The translations under genes and the position numbers were made by a program. A stretch of 36,139 nt of DNA from Streptomyces sp. IMTB 2501 (GTDB taxonomy: Bacteria > Actinomycetota > Actinomycetes > Streptomycetales > Streptomycetaceae), in contig NZ_MQUS01000054.1 of the NCBI RefSeq assembly GCF_001953885.1, positions 1 to 36,139 on the forward strand, read 5' to 3'. The notes beneath the pieces are model-generated. The model saw only the letters and a list, made by a program, of their open reading frames with translations. It had not been told where the DNA came from and searched no databases. Below are positions 14,760 to 22,723 of this stretch, piece after piece. Numbering within the stretch: the first letter of the stretch is position 1; the number at the start of each line of letters is the position of its first letter.

Positions 14760-17324
14760 TCACAACCGTGGGTCCACCGGCTCCGACTCCAGGGCCAGCA
14801 CCCCGAACACCGCCTCGTGCACCCGCCACAGCGGCTCCCCGTCCGCGAGCCGGTCCAGGGCCTCCAGGCCGAGGGCGTACTCACGCAGGGCGAGGGACCG
14901 CTTGTGGTTCAGGAACCGCTGCCGCAGCCTCGCCAGGTTGTCCGGCCGGGTGTACTCGGGACCGTAGATGATCCGCAGGTACTCGCGGCCCCGGCACTTG
15001 ATGCCGGGCTGCACCAGCCGGCCGTCCTTGTTCCGGACCAGTGCGCCGACCGGCTTGACCACCATGCCCTCGCCGCCGCGGCCGGTCATCTCCAGCCACC
15101 AGTCGACGCCCGCGCGCACCGACTCCGGGTCGCCGGTGTCGACGTACAGCCGCCGGGTGGTCTGCAGCAGTCCGGTGCCGTCGTGCTCCACCAGCCGGTC
15201 GATCAGGGCCAGTTGCTCGTCGTGCGGCAGCGCTGCGAGGCTGCGCCCCTGGACGGCCAGCAGCTGGAAGGGCGCCAGGCGTACGCCGTCCAGGCCGTCC
15301 GTGGTCCAGCAGTAGCGGCGGTAGGCGGCGGTGAACGCGGCCGCGTCAAAGGCGCGCTCCCGCTGCCGGTCCAGCAGTCCGCCCACGTCGGCACCGCGCG
15401 CCGCCGCGGCCTCCAGGGCGGCCAGCGCACCCGGGAACACCGCGCCGGAGGCGGCACCGACGGCCGCGTACTGCGACCGCAGCAGCCCGGACGCCTTCAG
15501 CGACCACGGCATCAGCTCGGCGTCCAACAGCAGCCAGTCGGTGCCGAGTTCGTCCCACAGGCCGGACTCGGAGATCGCCGAGCGCAGCCGGCCGAGGATC
15601 TCCTCGGTCACCGTCTCGTCGTCGAAGAACGGGCGCCCGGTACGGGTGTAGAGGGACCCGGTGGGGCCCTCCACTCCGAAGCGCTTGCGTGCCGCCTCCG
15701 CGTCCCGGCACACCAGGGCCACGGCCCGCGAGCCCATGTGCTTCTCCTCGCACACGACCCGCCCGACGCCGTCCGCCGCGTACTGCGCGAAGGCCTCGGC
15801 AGGGTGCTCCAGGAAGTGTCCATCAGCGGCCCCGCCGCGGGCCTCCATGTGCGAAGTCGCCGTCGGGGCCATGGTCGGCGGCAGATACGGCAGCAGACGC
15901 GGGTCCGTCGCGAAACGGCTCATGACCTCCAGGGCCGCCGCCGCGTTCTCCTCCCGGACCACCACCCTGCCCACGTGCCGGGTCTCCACGGCCCTGCGGC
16001 CGTACACGTCCGCCAGGTCCAGCGGCCGGCCGTCCTGACCGCCGGGCGCCTCGGAGCGCAGCGGGCGCGTCGGCTCGTACCAGACCCGCTCGGCCGGTAC
16101 GTCGACCAGTTCGCGCTCCGGCCAGCGCAGCGCGGTCAGCTTGCCGCCGAAGACCGCGCCGGTGTCCAGGCAGATGGTGTTGTTCAGCCACGTCGCCTCG
16201 GGGACCGGGGTGTGGCCGTAGACCACTGCGGCGCGGCCTCGGTAGTCCTCCGCCCACGGGTAGCGCACCGGCAGCCCGAACTCGTCGGTCTCGCCAGTGG
16301 TGTCGCCGTACAGGGCGTGCGAGCGGACCCGGCCGGAGGTGCGGCCGTGGTACTTCTCGGGCAGGCCGGCGTGGCAGACGACCAGCTTGCCGCCGTCGAG
16401 GACGTAGTGGCTGACGAGTCCTTCCAGGAACGTCCGGACCTGGTCCTTGAACTCCGCGCTCTCGCCCTCCATCTGCTCGATGGTCTCGGCGAGCCCATGG
16501 GTGTGCTGGACCTTGCGGCCCTTGAGGTGACGGCCGTACTTGTTCTCGTGGTTGCCGGGCACGCACAGCGCGTTGCCCGTCCCGACCATGGTCATCACGC
16601 GGCGCAGCACGCCCGGGGTGTCCGGGCCGCGGTCGACCAGGTCGCCGACGAACACGGCGGTACGGCCCTCGGGGTGCACACCGTCGGCGTAGCCCAACTT
16701 GGCCAGCAGCGACTCCAGTTCGGCGGCGCAGCCGTGGATGTCGCCGATGATGTCGAACGGGCCGGTGAGGTGGGTCAGGTCGTTGAAGCGCTTCTCGGTG
16801 ACGACGGTGGCGCTCTCGGCCTCCTCGACCCCGCGCAGGACGTGCACCTTGCGGAAGCCCTCGCGCTCCAGGTGCCTGAGGGAGCGCCGCAGTTCGCGGA
16901 TGTGCCGCTGGATGACCCGGCGGGGCATGTCGGCGCGGTCGGTGCGGGCCGCGTTGCGCTCGGCGCACACCTCCTCCGGGATGTCCAGCACGATGGCGAT
17001 GGGCAGCACGTCGTACTTCCTGGCCAGCTCGATCAGCTGACGCCGGGCGTCCTGCTGCACACTGGTGGCGTCCACGACGGTGCGGCGGCCGGCGGCCAGC
17101 CGCTTCCCGGCGATGTAGTGCAGGACGTCGAAGGCGTCCCGGGTCGCGCTCTGGTCGTTCTCGTCGTCGGAGACGAGGCCTCGGCAGAAGTCCGAGGAGA
17201 TCACCTCGGTCGGCTTGAAGTGCCGGCGGGCGAAAGTGGACTTGCCGGAGCCGGAGGCGCCGACGAGGACGACGAGGGAGAGGTCGGTGACGGGGAGGGT
17301 CCGTCCCGTGCGGTTCTCGGTCAT
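14760..17324 (-). CDS. pnkp: Polynucleotide kinase-phosphatase (bacterial Pnkp RNA repair enzyme)
   Basis: An 854-aa three-domain enzyme matching bacterial Pnkp. Residues from about 20 are the 5'-kinase with P-loop LVGASGSGKST. From about 185 there is a binuclear metallophosphatase, FDIIGDIHGC, VFVGDLVDRG and CVPGNHENKY, that removes 2',3'-cyclic phosphate or 3'-phosphate. From about 500 there is a nucleotidyltransferase/ligase module with the adenylated Lys in CEEKHMGSRAVALV and GEGMVVKP. The family needs Hen1 to activate ligation; hen1 lies immediately upstream and its stop overlaps this start (ATGA), a clear sign of a joint complex. ATG 17324 has AGGAGG upstream inside hen1. It repairs RNAs such as tRNAs cut by ribotoxins. 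A 17-bp terminator follows. Confidence 0.95.
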   Translation of the reverse strand: MTENRTGRTLPVTDLSLVVLVGASGSGKSTFARRHFKPTEVISSDFCRGLVSDDENDQSATRDAFDVLHYIAGKRLAAGRRTVVDATSVQQDARRQLIELARKYDVLPIAIVLDIPEEVCAERNAARTDRADMPRRVIQRHIRELRRSLRHLEREGFRKVHVLRGVEEAESATVVTEKRFNDLTHLTGPFDIIGDIHGCAAELESLLAKLGYADGVHPEGRTAVFVGDLVDRGPDTPGVLRRVMTMVGTGNALCVPGNHENKYGRHLKGRKVQHTHGLAETIEQMEGESAEFKDQVRTFLEGLVSHYVLDGGKLVVCHAGLPEKYHGRTSGRVRSHALYGDTTGETDEFGLPVRYPWAEDYRGRAAVVYGHTPVPEATWLNNTICLDTGAVFGGKLTALRWPERELVDVPAERVWYEPTRPLRSEAPGGQDGRPLDLADVYGRRAVETRHVGRVVVREENAAAALEVMSRFATDPRLLPYLPPTMAPTATSHMEARGGAADGHFLEHPAEAFAQYAADGVGRVVCEEKHMGSRAVALVCRDAEAARKRFGVEGPTGSLYTRTGRPFFDDETVTEEILGRLRSAISESGLWDELGTDWLLLDAELMPWSLKASGLLRSQYAAVGAASGAVFPGALAALEAAAARGADVGGLLDRQRERAFDAAAFTAAYRRYCWTTDGLDGVRLAPFQLLAVQGRSLAALPHDEQLALIDRLVEHDGTGLLQTTRRLYVDTGDPESVRAGVDWWLEMTGRGGEGMVVKPVGALVRNKDGRLVQPGIKCRGREYLRIIYGPEYTRPDNLARLRQRFLNHKRSLALREYALGLEALDRLADGEPLWRVHEAVFGVLALESEPVDPRL

Positions 17325-18823
17325 GCTGCCTTCGCCTCCTTCCCGGTGTCGTCGCGGTGGAACAGGGCCATCTGGGTGGGCGGTCCGACCTCGGGGTCGT
17401 CCGGCCCGACGGGTACGAACTCCACGTCGTATCCGTGCCGTTCGGCGACCGTCGCCGCCCAGGTGCGGAACTCCTCGCGGGTCCACTCGAAGCGGTGGTC
17501 ACCGTGCCGGACGTGTCCGGCGGGCAGGGACTCCCAGCGGACGTTGTACTCGACGTTCGGGGTGGTCACCAGGACCGTGCGCGGGCGGGCGTGCCCGAAC
17601 ACGGCGTACTCCAGGGCGGGCAGCCGGGGCAGGTCGAGGTGCTCGATCACCTCGCTGAGCACGGCGGCGTCGTAGCCCTTGAGCCGGTTGTCGGTGTAGG
17701 CGAGCGAGCCCTGGAAGAGCTCGACGCGGGCGGCCTGCCGCTCCCCCATGCGGTCCAGCTTCAGCCGCCGGGCGGCGATGGTGAGCGCCCGCACGGACAC
17801 GTCGACACCGACGATCTCGGTGAACCGCACGTCCTTGAGCAGCGCCTGCACCAACTGGCCCTGCCCGCAGCCGAGATCGAGGACACGAGCGGCGCCGGAG
17901 GCACGCAGGGCGGCGAGGATCGCCTCCCTGCGCTGGACGGCGAGCGGGGTCGCCTTCTCCTCGGCCACCGAGTCCGCGGCGGCCTCCTCGGCCTCCGTCG
18001 CCTCGGTGTCCTCCGGGACCGCGTTGTCGATCTGCTCGACCTCGCTGTCGTCGGCCTCCGCGAGCCGCACCAGCTCCAGCCGCTCCCTGGCCTGCCGGGT
18101 CAGCGACCAGCGGCGGGAGAGATACCGGCTGGTGATCAGGTGCTGCTCGGGGTGGCCGGGCAGCCAGCCCTCGCCGGCCCGCAGCAGCTTGTCGACCTCG
18201 TCGGAGGAGACCCAGTAGTGCTTGGCGTCGTCGAGGACCGGCAGCAGCACGTACAGATGACGCAGGGCCTCGGCGAGGGTCAGCGTCTCCGACTCCAGGA
18301 CGAGACGGACGTACCGCGAGTCACCCCACTGCGGGAACTCCGCGTCGAGCGGTACGGCGTCGGCGGTCACCGTCCAGCCGAGCGGCTCGAACAGCCGTCG
18401 TACGAGGTCCGGGCCACCGCGGGCGGGCAGCGCCGGTACCTCGATGCGCAGCGGCAGCGGGGCGGCGGCCCGTTCGGGACGGGCGGTGCACACCCCGCGC
18501 AGGGCGCTGGAGAAGACTCCGCTGAGCGCGACGGCGAGCAGCGAGGAGGCCGCGTACGGACGGTCGTTGACGTACTGCGCGAGCGCCGCGTCGGGCGCGC
18601 CGCCGCGGCCCTTGCCCTTGCCCCGCCGGACCAGCGCGAGCGTGTCGATCTCCAGCAGCAGTGCGGCCGTGCAGCGCCGGTCGTCCGCCTCGGGGTAGAA
18701 GACGTGCGCCGTGCCGTGGGACGTGGAGAACTTCTGCGCCTTGTCGGGGTGCTTGTGCAGCAGATACCCGAGGTCGGTGGCCGGGTGGGCGGCGTCGCCG
18801 CGCGTGGAGATCGTCAGGAACAC
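17321..18823 (-). CDS. hen1: Hen1 3'-terminal RNA 2'-O-methyltransferase
   Basis: A 500-aa protein with the full bacterial Hen1 architecture. The N-terminal ligase-activating domain starts VFLTISTRGDAAHPATDLGY, with LLHKHPDKAQKF. The C-terminal methyltransferase has SAM motif RVLDLGCGQGQLV near residue 313, and the metal-site motifs SEVIEHLD near 391 and GDHRFEWTREEF near 440. It 2'-O-methylates the repaired RNA end so that it cannot be cleaved again. The acidic linker (EDTEATEAEEAAADSVAEEK) separates the halves. The GTG at 18823 gives the usual family N-terminus; the longer open frame to 18877 adds an unlike sequence. It forms an operon with pnkp through a 4-nt overlap. Confidence 0.94.
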   Translation of the reverse strand: MFLTISTRGDAAHPATDLGYLLHKHPDKAQKFSTSHGTAHVFYPEADDRRCTAALLLEIDTLALVRRGKGKGRGGAPDAALAQYVNDRPYAASSLLAVALSGVFSSALRGVCTARPERAAAPLPLRIEVPALPARGGPDLVRRLFEPLGWTVTADAVPLDAEFPQWGDSRYVRLVLESETLTLAEALRHLYVLLPVLDDAKHYWVSSDEVDKLLRAGEGWLPGHPEQHLITSRYLSRRWSLTRQARERLELVRLAEADDSEVEQIDNAVPEDTEATEAEEAAADSVAEEKATPLAVQRREAILAALRASGAARVLDLGCGQGQLVQALLKDVRFTEIVGVDVSVRALTIAARRLKLDRMGERQAARVELFQGSLAYTDNRLKGYDAAVLSEVIEHLDLPRLPALEYAVFGHARPRTVLVTTPNVEYNVRWESLPAGHVRHGDHRFEWTREEFRTWAATVAERHGYDVEFVPVGPDDPEVGPPTQMALFHRDDTGKEAKAA

Positions 18824-18904
18824 ATGTCCGAGTCTTCCGGTATCAGCCCTCGCTGACCACCGGTTTTCCCCGCGCACCTGATGAAGTCTCTCCCCTGTCG
18901 TGGC

Positions 18905-19842
18905 TCATGACGCGTCGCCGATGATCGTACGGGCCTTCCGCATCGCCCGTTCGTCGGCCGCCCGCGTCGCGTCCAGCTTCTCCTTGTTCCTGCCGATGGC
19001 GGTCTTCTGGCTGCGCGCTTCGAGAGCGTGCACGGCCGGGACGTAGCCGGTGTCGAGCTTGCACCGGGCGTCGGCGGCCGCGGTCTTCCGCTCCTTGTCC
19101 GACGGCTTCTCGTGCGCGAACCAGTCGGAGTCCAGGGACGCCTTGTCCGGGTCGGAGTAGCGGAAGCCCTTCTTCTTCATGCAGTCCGACCAGGCACGGT
19201 CGGCCTTCTTCCAGGCCGGGTCCTTGTTCGCTTCCTTGTGGGAGGTGTACCAGAGCTCCATGGCGAGCGAGTAATAGCCGGACAGCTTCACGCCGTTGAC
19301 CTTCGTCGCCGGGGGCGGCGGGCCGTAGAGCTTCCGTGCCGCCTGGCCCAGGCAGCCGCCCTCGGGGATGGGATGTCCGTGCGCGACACGGCTGTCCCCG
19401 GACTCGAAGGTGCCGGTGAGGGCGGCGTACTGGTCGGCGGGCCACTCCTGCGGCCGGCCGGAGCCGTCCGGTGTCCGGTTGTGGTAGCCGCGCTCGGACG
19501 CCAGGCCGGGGTCGACGACGCCGTACGGGCTGTCGTCACCGGGCAGGTCCCGGCTCGTGAACGTCCCCTGCCGGACGGGGTAGGTCGACTCGACGGACCT
19601 GGTGTCGAACACCGCGAAGCCGGTGAAGCCCAGCCGGACCATGCACTGCTTCCCCAGGATCCACTGGGCCCTGGTGATGCCCTCGCGCCGTCGGACGCGG
19701 GGTCCGGGAGGTAGGCGTGCAGCGGCAGCGCCGCCATGGTGTTGAGGCGGCCGGCCTCCCCGGCGCGGTCGTCGTGCTCGGCGAACTGGCAGGCCGACAG
19801 GGCGAACAGGCCGGTGAGGGCGAGAGGAAGGACTTTGCGCAC
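18905..19842 (-). pseudogene. Lipoprotein gene interrupted by a frameshift
   Basis: The N-terminal part from GTG 19842 has a lipoprotein signal peptide, RKVLPLALTGLFALSAC, with lipobox LSAC, then MAALPLHAYLPDPASDG. After about base 19680 this frame turns into low-quality sequence. The frame one base over continues a good protein (ITRAQWILGKQCMVRLGFTG onward, with two conserved-looking Cys and ending TIIGDAS) to the stop at 18905. One missing base in GCG-AGG-GC-ATC would join them. Lipoproteins of this Streptomyces type normally read LPLxAY...RA...IL..CM in one frame. It is either a recent pseudogene or a sequencing error; the downstream half shows no other damage. Function unknown, probably at the outer face of the membrane. 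Confidence 0.75.
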
Positions 19843-19914
19843 CGGGTCATCCGATCAGGCCCGGATCACGGGCGCCGTGATGGAACCCACAGTTCCGGCA
19901 CATGCTGTCCACAG

Positions 19915-19964
19915 GAACCGGGCCTGGCCGACACCCACTTCGGCTCCTTCGACAGGCCCGGTTC
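19915..19964. other. Long structured palindrome between divergent genes
   Basis: GAACCGGGCCTG (19915-19926) pairs perfectly with CAGGCCCGGTTC (19953-19964). Stacked on it is GCCGA (19927-19931) with TCGGC (19940-19944), an 8-nt loop and one 8-nt bulge, 17 bp in all. Nearby is GGAAC-CCACA-GTTCC (19882-19896). The flanking genes diverge, so it cannot be an ordinary terminator for either. It could be a structured small RNA, a protein-binding site or a terminator of an unseen transcript. Confidence 0.55.
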
Positions 19965-20062
19965 TGCCTGGTGTCCGCGGTGACCCGCGGCGGCCGTACG
20001 GCCGACCGGGGTGAGCGGGCTGCGCGGCGGGAAATTCGTGTGCCTCCGGGGCCCCGGCGCGC

Positions 20063-20068
20063 TACCGT
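20063..20068 (+). promoter_or_regulatory. -10 box for the leader peptide / AlaRS-like transcript
   Basis: TACCGT fits the TANNNT -10 pattern and lies 7 bp before ATG 20076, the spacing of leaderless genes in Streptomyces. No convincing -35 is seen. Transcription would begin at or next to the leader-peptide ATG, giving a leader of about 207 nt before the main gene at 20283. Confidence 0.5.
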
Positions 20069-20075
20069 CACTCTC

Positions 20076-20144
20076 ATGAACGTCACCGGCCCAAGCATCA
20101 GCGCGACCGCGCGAGCGACCAGCTCGCCGGTTGCCGCCGCCTGA
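20076..20144 (+). CDS. Leader peptide (22 aa) ending in three Ala codons
   Basis: A leaderless mini-gene starting MNVTGPSIS and ending SSPVAAA, with stop TGA at 20142-20144. Six of 22 residues are Ala, and the last three codons are GCC GCC GCC directly before the stop. The gene after it encodes an alanyl-tRNA synthetase paralogue. This is the arrangement expected of a ribosome-mediated attenuator that senses charged tRNA-Ala. S. coelicolor has a known precedent, an auxiliary tryptophanyl-tRNA synthetase gene controlled by a Trp leader peptide. The peptide itself probably has no function after translation. Ala is common in Streptomyces proteins, so codon run and position matter more than total content. 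Confidence 0.55.
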   Translation: MNVTGPSISATARATSSPVAAA

Positions 20145-20244
20145 CGTCCCTCTCTCCACCGGCGACCGGAAACGGCCCGTCGGTGTGACTCCGTGGCGTT
20201 CTCGCCTTCCTGCGCGGTGCGCTGACCGAGCGGTCCCGTTCTCC

Positions 20245-20279
20245 GGTGCCTCCCCCCGCCAAGACGCGAAGGAGCCACC
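20245..20279 (+). promoter_or_regulatory. Hairpin that would hide the ribosome binding site of the AlaRS-like gene
   Basis: GGTG-C-CTCC (20245-20253) can pair with GGAG-C-CACC (20271-20279) around a 17-nt loop, 8 bp with one C/C mismatch. The right arm contains the GGAG of the ribosome binding site for ATG 20283. An alternative helix would free it: CCGGTG (20243-20248) pairs perfectly with CACCGG at 20157-20162 and with CACCGG at 20084-20089 inside the leader peptide gene. These mutually exclusive pairings look like a switch. Confidence 0.45.
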
Positions 20280-20282
20280 CTC

Positions 20283-21449
20283 ATGGACACCGAGCGTGTA
20301 GTCCGCACGTTCATCGAGTACTTCGAAGAGCGCGGTCATCGCCGGATCACCGGCTCGACCCTCCTGCCACCACCCGGTGACCCGGTGCTGTTCACCACCT
20401 CCGGCATGCATCCGCTCACTCCGTATCTGGAGGGGCGCCCTCATCCACTGGGCAGACGGCTGGTCAACGTGCAGCGCTGTCTGCGCACCACGGACCTGGA
20501 GGAGGTCGGCGACACCACCCATCTGACCGTGTTCGAGATGCTCGGCACCTGGTCGCTCGGCGACTACGAGGGGCCACGGAGTCTCGACTGGGGGTACGGG
20601 CTGCTCACCGAGGGGCTGGGGATCGACCCGGGCCTGCTGCATGCCACCGTCTTCGGCGGCGACGAACAGGTCGGCCCGGACACCGATTCCCTGCGGGTGT
20701 GGCAGGAGCGCGGTGTTCCCGTCGAGCTCACGGTGGAGGACAACTGGTGGTCCAACGGCCCGGTCGGCCCGTGCGGGCCCGACTCGGAGATCTTCCTGTG
20801 GACCGGCGACACCCCGCCCCGGTCGACGCCCACGCGCGACGACCGCTGGGTCGAGGTGTGGAACCACGTGATGATGCGCCATCGCCGGCTGGAGGACGGG
20901 TCCCTCGTGCCGCTGCCCCAGCGCAACATCGACACCGGGCTGGGCGTGGAGCGGCTGGCCTCGCTGCTCCAGGGCAGGTCCTCGGTGTTCGAGTGTGATG
21001 TCTTCGACCCCTGGCGCCGTCTCGTAACGCCTCTGTGGCCCCTGGACGAACCATCGCTGCGCCTCGTCTACGACCATCTGCGCTCGGCCGTCGTGGTCAT
21101 CGGCGACGGGATCCGCCCGGCCAACACCGGGCGGGGCTACGTCCTGCGCCGCCTGGTGCGCAGGGTGCTCACGGTGCTGTGGCGGGACGATCCGTCGCGC
21201 AGTCTCCACGATCTGCCGGACGGGCTGCTCACGCACACCCTCGACCACTTCCGGCAGGACATGGAATCCGCCGGCGTACGCCGTCTGCTGCTCGACGAGG
21301 AGCGCCGGTTCCGGCGGCTCCTGGAGCGCGGGCGGCAGGTGCTCGCCCGGCACCGCTTCCACGGCCCGCTCACGGACGAGGACTTCCACTACCTCCACGA
21401 CACTCACGGACTGCCCCGCGATCTGGTCATGAGCCTGCGACAGGACTGA
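20283..21449 (+). CDS. Alanyl-tRNA synthetase paralogue with catalytic and tRNA-recognition parts only
   Basis: A 388-aa protein that matches only the first 400 or so residues of AlaRS (full AlaRS is near 880). Class II features are present: LFTTSGMHPLTPYL and VNVQRCLRT, motif 2 around FEMLGTWSLGDY (near residue 83), DNWWSNGPVGPCGPDSEIF, NIDTGLGVERLASLLQ with the Asp that holds the alanine amino group, and motif 3 GRGYVLRRLVRRVL near residue 283. It ends soon after LHDTHGLPRDLV, exactly where the editing domain would begin. The editing domain with its zinc motif and the C-Ala domain are absent. It may charge tRNA-Ala without proofreading, supply alanyl-tRNA or alanyl-adenylate for another reaction, or be regulatory. 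GAAGGAG precedes ATG 20283 by eight bases. Confidence 0.88.
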   Translation: MDTERVVRTFIEYFEERGHRRITGSTLLPPPGDPVLFTTSGMHPLTPYLEGRPHPLGRRLVNVQRCLRTTDLEEVGDTTHLTVFEMLGTWSLGDYEGPRSLDWGYGLLTEGLGIDPGLLHATVFGGDEQVGPDTDSLRVWQERGVPVELTVEDNWWSNGPVGPCGPDSEIFLWTGDTPPRSTPTRDDRWVEVWNHVMMRHRRLEDGSLVPLPQRNIDTGLGVERLASLLQGRSSVFECDVFDPWRRLVTPLWPLDEPSLRLVYDHLRSAVVVIGDGIRPANTGRGYVLRRLVRRVLTVLWRDDPSRSLHDLPDGLLTHTLDHFRQDMESAGVRRLLLDEERRFRRLLERGRQVLARHRFHGPLTDEDFHYLHDTHGLPRDLVMSLRQD

Positions 21450-21498
21450 CGGCGGGCGTGGCGCGGCCGGAGATGCGCGGGGCCATGGCGACGACCGC

Positions 21499-21543
21499 GC
21501 CCCGCCCGCTCCGGCGCGCCGTGCGGGCGGGAGCGGGCGGGGC
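21499..21543. terminator. Bidirectional terminator hairpin
   Basis: A perfect 14-bp inverted repeat, GCCCCGCCCGCTCC at 21499-21512 and its complement at 21530-21543, with a 17-nt loop. It lies between the convergent AlaRS-like gene (stop at 21449) and the F420-dependent oxidoreductase gene (stop at 21564), and can end both transcripts. Confidence 0.85.
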
Positions 21544-21563
21544 ACGGCCATGTGCCGTGCGTG

Positions 21564-22487
21564 CTACGACAGTTGCGACTGGACCTGGGCCGAGATCAGC
21601 TCCAGGTGGTCCAGGTCGTCGAGGTCGAGGACCTGCAGGTAGATCCGCCGGGAGCCGATCTCGGCATACCGGCCGATCTTGTCGACGACCTCCGCCGGGG
21701 AACCGGCGAGGCCATTGGCCTTCAGCTCGTCCACCTCACGGCCGATCGCGGCGGCGCGCCGGGCGACCTCCTGGTCGTCCCGGCCGACGCAGACGACGAG
21801 CGCATTGGAGTACGTCAGCGCGTCCGCGCCGCGGCCGGCCTCCTCGGCGGCCGCACGCACCCGACCGAACTGCCGCTGGCTGTCCTCGACGGAGGCGAAC
21901 GGGATGTTGAACTCGTCGGCGTACCGGGCGGCCAGCCGTGGTGTGCGGGTCGCGCCGTGGCCGCCGATGAGCACCGGGATCTTCTGCTGAGCCGGCTTGG
22001 GCAGGGCGGGGGACTCGGTCAGGTCGTAGTAGGCGCCGTGGAAGTCGAAGGTCTTGCCGACCTCGGTCGCCCACAGCCCGGTGACGATCGCGAGCTGCTC
22101 GTCCAGCCGCGCGAACTTCTCCTTCGGGAACGGGATGCCGTACGCCTTGTGCTCCTCCTCGAACCAGCCCGCGCCGAGGCCCAGCTCCACCCGGCCGCCG
22201 GACATCTGGTCGACCTGGGCGACCTGAATGGCGAGCACGCCGGGCAGCCGAAACGTTCCGGCCGTCATCAGCGTGCCGAGGCGGATCCGCTTGGTCTCGC
22301 GGGCCAGGCCGGCCAGCGTGATCCAGGCGTCCGTGGGCCCGGGCAGACCGTCGGAGCCACCCATGCGGAGGTAGTGGTCGGAGCGGAAGAAGGCGTCGAA
22401 ACCAAGATCCTCGGTGGCCTTCGCCACGGTGAGCAAGGTGTCGTAGGTGGCCCCCTGCTGGGGCTCGGTGAAGATTCGAAGGTCCAT
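21564..22487 (-). CDS. LLM class F420-dependent oxidoreductase (Rv1855c-like)
   Basis: A 307-aa luciferase-like TIM-barrel enzyme. The N-terminus DLRIFTEPQQGATYDTLLTV and DLGFDAFFRSDHYLRMG, followed by RIRLGTLMTAGTFRLPGVLA, GRVELGLGAGWFEEEH and KIPVLIGGHGATRTPRLAAR, match the Rv1855c-type group, which uses reduced deazaflavin F420. The substrate is unknown. ATG 22487 has AGGA about eight bases upstream and gives the normal family start; the open frame continues to 22685 but with unlike sequence. It stands alone, convergent with the AlaRS-like gene, and 236 bp separate its start from the next gene on the plus strand. Confidence 0.9.
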   Translation of the reverse strand: MDLRIFTEPQQGATYDTLLTVAKATEDLGFDAFFRSDHYLRMGGSDGLPGPTDAWITLAGLARETKRIRLGTLMTAGTFRLPGVLAIQVAQVDQMSGGRVELGLGAGWFEEEHKAYGIPFPKEKFARLDEQLAIVTGLWATEVGKTFDFHGAYYDLTESPALPKPAQQKIPVLIGGHGATRTPRLAARYADEFNIPFASVEDSQRQFGRVRAAAEEAGRGADALTYSNALVVCVGRDDQEVARRAAAIGREVDELKANGLAGSPAEVVDKIGRYAEIGSRRIYLQVLDLDDLDHLELISAQVQSQLS

Positions 22488-22723
22488 ACATCTATCCTGC
22501 ACGCCGGCCACCCCGTCAACCTCGCCGGTACCTCCCGGCAGGGCCGTCCCCTGTCGGGTGAAAATCGCCTGCGGGGGCCCGGGGCTGAGGCGCGGAGCAG
22601 TGACCCACTCGGGTGATGATCGTTGGGACGTCGGAGCCGGACCGACCGGCACCCGCGCCGTACGGTGGCCGCCGTCGCGCGTCATCGCGCCGGCCCTGCG
22701 GGGCCGAGGCCGAGGAGGCCGTC

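Noticed and set aside
14817..17675. Very long open frame (952 codons) antisense to pnkp and hen1
   Set aside because: It is an artefact of high GC third positions; its translation is low-complexity and both genes on the other strand have full family motifs.
20076..20282. T-box riboswitch in front of the AlaRS-like gene
   Set aside because: No T-box antiterminator consensus (UGGN in a conserved bulge) could be found; a leader-peptide mechanism fits better.
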